From Caenorhabditis elegans (Eukaryota; Nematoda; Chromadorea; Rhabditida; Rhabditidae), in contig NC_003280.10 in assembly GCF_000002985.6 (NCBI RefSeq), positions 4,584,501-4,648,500 of the forward strand: a stretch of 64,000 nt of DNA. The letters are read 5' to 3'. The position numbers and the translations under genes were made by a program. The notes under the pieces were generated by a model, which saw only the letters and a list, made by a program, of their open reading frames with translations, had not been told where the DNA came from and ran no database searches. Below, in pieces: positions 59,701 through 64,000 of this stretch; the first letter of the stretch is position 1, and each line of letters starts with the position of its first letter.

Positions 59701-60508
59701 GGACAATATGGAAAATTAAAACTTCACTGGTTTTCAAAATTTTTAAAACCGAGATTTATGGACAATATGGAAATTCAAAACTTCACTGGTTTTCAAAATT
59801 TTTGAAACCGAGATTTATGGACAATATGGAAATTCAAAACTTCACTGGTTTTCAAAATTTTTAAAACCGAGATTTATGGACAATATGGAAATTCAAAACT
59901 TCACAGGTTTTCAAAATTTTTAAAACCGAGATTTATGGACAATATGGAAAATTAAAACTTCACAGGTTTTCAAAATTTTTAAAACCGAGATTTATGGACA
60001 ATATGGAAAATTAAAACTTCACTGGTTTTCAAAATTTTTAAAACCGAGATTTATGGACAATATGGAAAATTAAAACTTTACTGGTTTTCAAAATTTTAAA
60101 ACCGAGATTTATGGACAATATGGAAAATTAAAACTTCACTGGTTTTCAAAATTTTAAAACCGAGATTTATGGACAATATGGAAAATTAAAACTTCACTGG
60201 TTTTCAAAATTTTATAACCGAGATTTATGGACAATATGGAAAATTAAAACTTCACTGGTTTTCAAAATTTTTAAAACCGAGATTTATAGATAATATGGAA
60301 AATTAAAACTTCACTGGTTTTCAAAATTTTAAAACCGAGATTTATGGACAATATGGAAAATTAAAACTTCACTGGTTTTCAAAATTTTTAAAACCGAGAT
60401 TTATAGATAATATGGAAAATTAAAACTTCACTGGTTTTCAAAATTTTTAAAACCGAGATTTATGGACAATATGGAAAATTAAAACTTCACTGGTTTTAAA
60501 AATTTTTT
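56711..60508. repeat. 3.8 kb minisatellite, 58-60 bp unit, about 64 copies
   Basis: Head-to-tail units of the form AAACCGAGATTTATGGACAA, TATGGAAATTCAAAACTTCA, CTGGTTTTCAAAATTTTT. Variants are GGAAATTCAAAAC versus GGAAAATTAAAAC, TTCACTGG versus TTCACAGG, and a TTTTAAAA spacer of 58-60 bp. The GGAAAATTAAAAC form dominates the right half. Truncated units occur near 57895 and 59305. Open frames through it (MDNMEIQNFTGFQNF repeats) are by-products of the 60-bp period and break where a unit has 58 or 59 bp. Confidence 0.95.
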
Positions 60509-60543
60509 AAACCAGTGAAGTTTTGAATTTCCATTTTGTCCAT
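60509..60543. repeat. Inverted half unit closing the minisatellite
   Basis: AACCAGTGAAGTTTTGAATT and the following TCCATTTTGTCCAT are the reverse complement of the GGACAATATGGAAATTCAAA-ACTTCACTGG part of the array unit, with one mismatch. With the last direct unit this makes a hairpin with a loop of about 15 nt. Confidence 0.85.
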
Positions 60544-60552
60544 AAAAAAAAA

Positions 60553-60620
60553 TGTAACAATCTATTTTTCGTGTAACAATCTATTTTTTCGTGTAACAAT
60601 CTATTTTTCGTGTAACAGTC
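60553..60620. repeat. Three tandem copies of a 21-22 bp unit
   Basis: TGTAACAATCTATTTTTCG is repeated three times, with a fourth partial TGTAACAGTC, immediately after the minisatellite end. Confidence 0.8.
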
Positions 60621-60673
60621 AACCGAAAATGTGTATAATTTGATATAACTCATCCTCCCTGGCTCAATCGGTT

Positions 60674-61020
60674 TTACACATTTTTGTAGTTGGTCATTTT
60701 AAGAAATCTTTGATAACAACAGAGTTATCGCCCCTTCTAGAGAAAAATCTAAAATTTTGATAATTTTATGAAAAAAATTCAATTGAAAACATACGAAAAA
60801 ATATTTTCTATGGAATAAAATTAAAATGCTTGTATTATGAAAACATCTTAAAAATCAAAAACAAAACACACAATTTCGTCACAAGGTATCCATTCTTCCA
60901 CAAATTTCGTTCACTTTTCCACCAAATTATCAAAATTTTAGATTTTTCTCTAAAAGGGGCGATAACTCTGTTGTTATCAAAGATATGTTAAAATTACCAA
61001 CTACAAAAATGTGTAGAAAT
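60674..61020. repeat. Palindromic element with arms of about 95 bp
   Basis: ACACATTTTTGTAGTTGGT at 60676 is matched by ACCAACTACAAAAATGTG ending near 61014. CTTTGATAACAACAGAGTTA and TCGCCCCTT-TAGAGAAAAAT continue as inverted copies in both arms (about 60676-60768 and 60927-61014). The loop is about 160 bp with no open frame. Further TTTTTGTAGTTG motifs at 61035 and 61213 may be relics of the same family. Confidence 0.8.
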
Positions 61021-64000
61021 AATTGGTTAATATTTTTGTAGTTATAAACTTTTTGATACATTTGCAAGAAATCGAGATATTCAGACAAACGTCCTATTTT
61101 CAGAACACTGAAAAGTTCGAGTTGGCAGGCATCTCCGATGGGTAACTTCCAAACGGTAAAAGATACAAAAAAGTTGTCAACATATGATTTGTTCATTTAG
61201 AAATGCTTAACATTTTTGTAGTTGTTCATAAATTGAAATCTGTCATGCAGTCTAAGATATACCACTCGGAACAGAATATTGTAATTTTTGCAACTAATTT
61301 TCGGTACTTTTCAAATTTTAAGATATCAAGGAGTGCTTTTCGTTGCCTAATATTTTTAATCTGCGTTATACGAAAGTTTTCCAACTGCATGAAACACTAA
61401 CATTTCCATTCAAACCTAAAACCAAAAAAATCGAAAAAATTATTTTTTCTTCTCGACTACTCGAAGGCAGATGGTGCAGTCTGGAAGTTGTCGGAATTGG
61501 TTGGTATTTATAAATATTTCACTACTCACTAACTACTATGTAAGCACAAAATAATATTTGGGAAAAAAATAAAAACTGAGACAAAACGAAAAAACTTATC
61601 GATCACCCTAATATTTATGAAGATATTTTTATGATACTTTCATTTTTATGAATGTATTTTAATTACATATTTCCCTCACAATCCGTTCCTATGTTCCACT
61701 GAAAGAATCTGTTCTGATCTTGAGCAAACAAAAGCTGACCAAAGTTCCTAACACAAGACGAAAAAAGGAGTTCCCAGTGGTGTTTCGTGCTCACGGAGCA
61801 CTCAACCCTCTGCCACGTCATTGCGTTCTTTCTTACAAAAGAAAAATTGAATTTGTTTTGTTTTGAAACTCCTTGAGAAGGTAAGCGAAACAGATATCGA
61901 GAGTGACCGGTCACTAAGAAAGAAAAACGAGAAGCAGGTGTGAAATGAGAAAGTTGGGATGACATGAATGGGAAAAGTAAATGTTTGACAGGGGTGCCTG
62001 GGAACAAAGCATCATGATTATTTAAATAAGTGACGAGAATATTCCTGAAGAATCGGCTTAATGAGCAGCAGAAAAAACTTTTGAAAATAGTTTTTTATAA
62101 ACTAGAACGATTTTTTTTTCAGAATTGCAAATGTAAAATTCCAGAATTTTAATACCGTTTCTAGACTCTCTTTGGCCCAGACACCAGACATATTTTGTAG
62201 AACTTCAAACGTAAGTTTGCATAATTTCAGAAGCTTCAAGATTGTCAAGACAAGTGACCAATTTTGACATTGGTTTCTGTAAGTAAGTGAGTTCTGAAAA
62301 TTATCCCAATTCGTATAACCCATCAAGTCCCTTTCTAGATTCCCGAGGAAAGTCGATTCAGTTTTTATAAAATGCATGATCCTATTAAATGAAATTTTGA
62401 TATTCAACCAACAAAGAATGTTTTTGACATTGAGAGTTTACTGTAATCTTCGACTTTTTCCACAAGGGAAATTTATAATCGCATGTTCAAATTAAATACA
62501 ATTTTTTGAAAATACCTTGCCCACTCTTTCAGCACTGTAAATTCAGAACTTTTTAATTGTATTTATGCATTGTTCTTGTTTTCAAATTGGAAAACGTTTT
62601 TAGGTAGACGGGTAGGCACGCATTTTTGCATACATTTAGGTGTTTCAAAAATGGTCGACGTTATATAAAAAAAAATTCTACCTGTAAACTCATCACAGTA
62701 TGCTATCCAAATAGCATGGGCATCATATCTAGCGTTTTCAAATTCAATTCACCTCTCAAATTTAAAAATAAAATAATTTAATAGATCCCTTTTAACCAAA
62801 CAATCACAAAACTACCATTAGACACAATGTCAAAGTATGTTATGTGTCACTGAATAGAAATAATAATTGGCCTAGTTACTGATCCTCATTTCACTGTCAA
62901 AAGTGTGCCCCATTTTCATTCGCTCCTCATCTTGTCCCCGTCCCGAAAAACGAACCTAGTCGTTTATTTAACCTTCGTCCTCGGAGGAAAAAAGTCTTTC
63001 ACAAGCGAAAACCGCAATCTTTTCTTCAGTTTTATTCTATAGAAATTCGACCGGAGAGAGAAAATGGGGTAGAAAAACGAATGGGCGGTCAGTTCAAGAT
63101 CAGTGGACACGCCCTTTTTCTGTGGTATGTTGTTTTGTTACTGGGAAGTCGGTGAAGCCATAACTTTTAGCTAGTCTCTTTTTTGTCGATATTTTATCAG
63201 TATACCAGAATAGCTGAATGTAGGAACAGATGTAGGTATAGACTTAGGTATAGGTATAGGTATAGGTATAGGCATAGGTATAGGTATAGGCAAAGCTCTG
63301 ATCGGCACATAATTCTGCTCCATACCTACCGTGTAGCCATAAGGCAGGCGTAGGCATTCTGAACGCAGAATTTTTTTTTTCAAATATAAATAAAAAATAT
63401 TTCCTTTCCAATTATGACAAACATCTCTTTTTTTCGTTATTCAAGTTCTCTCAATTTGAGCACTTTTTCGAGAGCTTTTCCGCTTTTCACCGCAAAACAA
63501 GTGAGTGGTGGTCAGTTTTGAGTCCCAGTCTGAGAGCATTTAATGTTTGCATTCGGTTTTTGCTCCGCTTGTTGAACTTTTAAATTCCGTCAATTACACA
63601 AACTTCCTAAATTTGTTATAAAAATTTAAATAATTAGCATAGCATAGGCACCGATCCATCTTCAGAATGAGCAAAAGTTCGTTCTGTCGTGAGAGACTGG
63701 TGTTGTTTTGTATGCAAACACAAGCACTTTTGTAGGGGGATAAAAAGAAGGGAATCCCAATTGTCAATAAAACTCATCAAACACACGTTTTTCTTCTGCT
63801 CTTGCGATTTAGAAAAACTACTTCATTACTTTAAAGGTACAAAATATATTAACATTTCCAGTTCTAAGAAACTTTAGTTACTTGAATTACTCGGAAGTTG
63901 TTCAACATTTGGATAACTTTTCAATATATGAATTCATACGCCTGAATGTAAAATATAGTTTTTTTTCGGAAAAGTGTGACGTCACACGCAGTCGTGAATT
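61021..64000. other. Intergenic region, no gene supported
   Basis: 3 kb of AT-rich sequence with scattered short open frames lacking domains. It holds GTAGGC elements (62602, 63343) and a GGTATA hexamer run (63229-63292). The mixed-composition part around 62880-63080 could be a promoter for a gene outside the window, but nothing confirms this. Confidence 0.45.
63229..63292 (+). repeat. GGTATA/GGCATA hexamer microsatellite
   Basis: About ten tandem hexamers, mostly TAGGTA, with TAGACT, TAGGCA and TAGGCAA variants. The reverse frame reads as Pro-Ile repeats, an artefact. Confidence 0.8.

Noticed and set aside
56711..60508. CRISPR-like array
   Set aside because: Whole units repeat with no unique spacers, in nuclear nematode DNA; it is a minisatellite.
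61663..62007. 114-aa minus frame
   Set aside because: No signal peptide, domain or splice partners; flanked by AT-rich non-coding DNA.
63171..63383. Pro-Ile repeat protein on the minus strand
   Set aside because: Translation of the GGTATA hexamer microsatellite.
1..64000. tRNA or rRNA genes
   Set aside because: I looked for GGTTCGAATCC-type T-arm sequences and rRNA-like stretches and found none; a covariance search would be decisive.

Overview
The window is nematode nuclear DNA. It has AT-rich introns and spacers, short introns with T-rich TTTCAG acceptors, trans-splice-like acceptors just upstream of start codons, and dispersed repeats carrying TACTGTAG, GTAGGCAGG and TTAGGC. Gene content and order fit Caenorhabditis, most likely the C. 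elegans chromosome II region around vab-1. I assign this from recognised protein families, not from a database search.

Layout. 1-6012 (+): 3' part of an Eph receptor tyrosine kinase (vab-1), from the Cys-rich extracellular region through two FN3 domains, one membrane segment, kinase and SAM; the ephrin-binding domain lies left of the window. 6961-16840 (-): DDHD-family intracellular phospholipase A1 (ipla-1), converging on vab-1, with at least three alternative first exons. 17038-18133 (-): a small mitochondrial COA3-type cytochrome oxidase assembly factor; ipla-1 starts about 0.2 kb downstream, so the pair may be an operon. 18934-19566 (+): a CYTH-domain protein, divergent from the COA3 gene. 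23918-27442 (+): TMCO4/DUF726 membrane hydrolase-like protein. 31177-37241 (-): four tandem secreted C-type-lectin-like genes. 39343-41392 (+): a single-pass membrane protein with a Gln/Asn/Pro-rich tail. 42529-43235 (+): a Ly6/uPAR-like, probably GPI-anchored protein. 43494-53841 (-): a 17-exon coiled-coil gene, the rootletin orthologue (che-10), component of the ciliary rootlet. 53842-64000: no gene supported; it holds two X-box motifs, a 3.8 kb minisatellite of about 64 units of 58-60 bp that ends in an inverted half unit, and inverted-repeat elements.

The genes do not form one pathway. Local links are the COA3/ipla-1 tandem, the lectin-like cluster with a duplicated promoter element, and ciliary-type X-box motifs upstream of rootletin. 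No prokaryotic-style system, CRISPR array, rRNA or tRNA was seen. The least explained structures are the minisatellite with its inverted end, the conserved lectin promoter palindrome, and the Q/N-rich membrane protein. Exon coordinates were read by hand from splice signals, frame continuity and paralogue comparison; they are predictions without transcript support.
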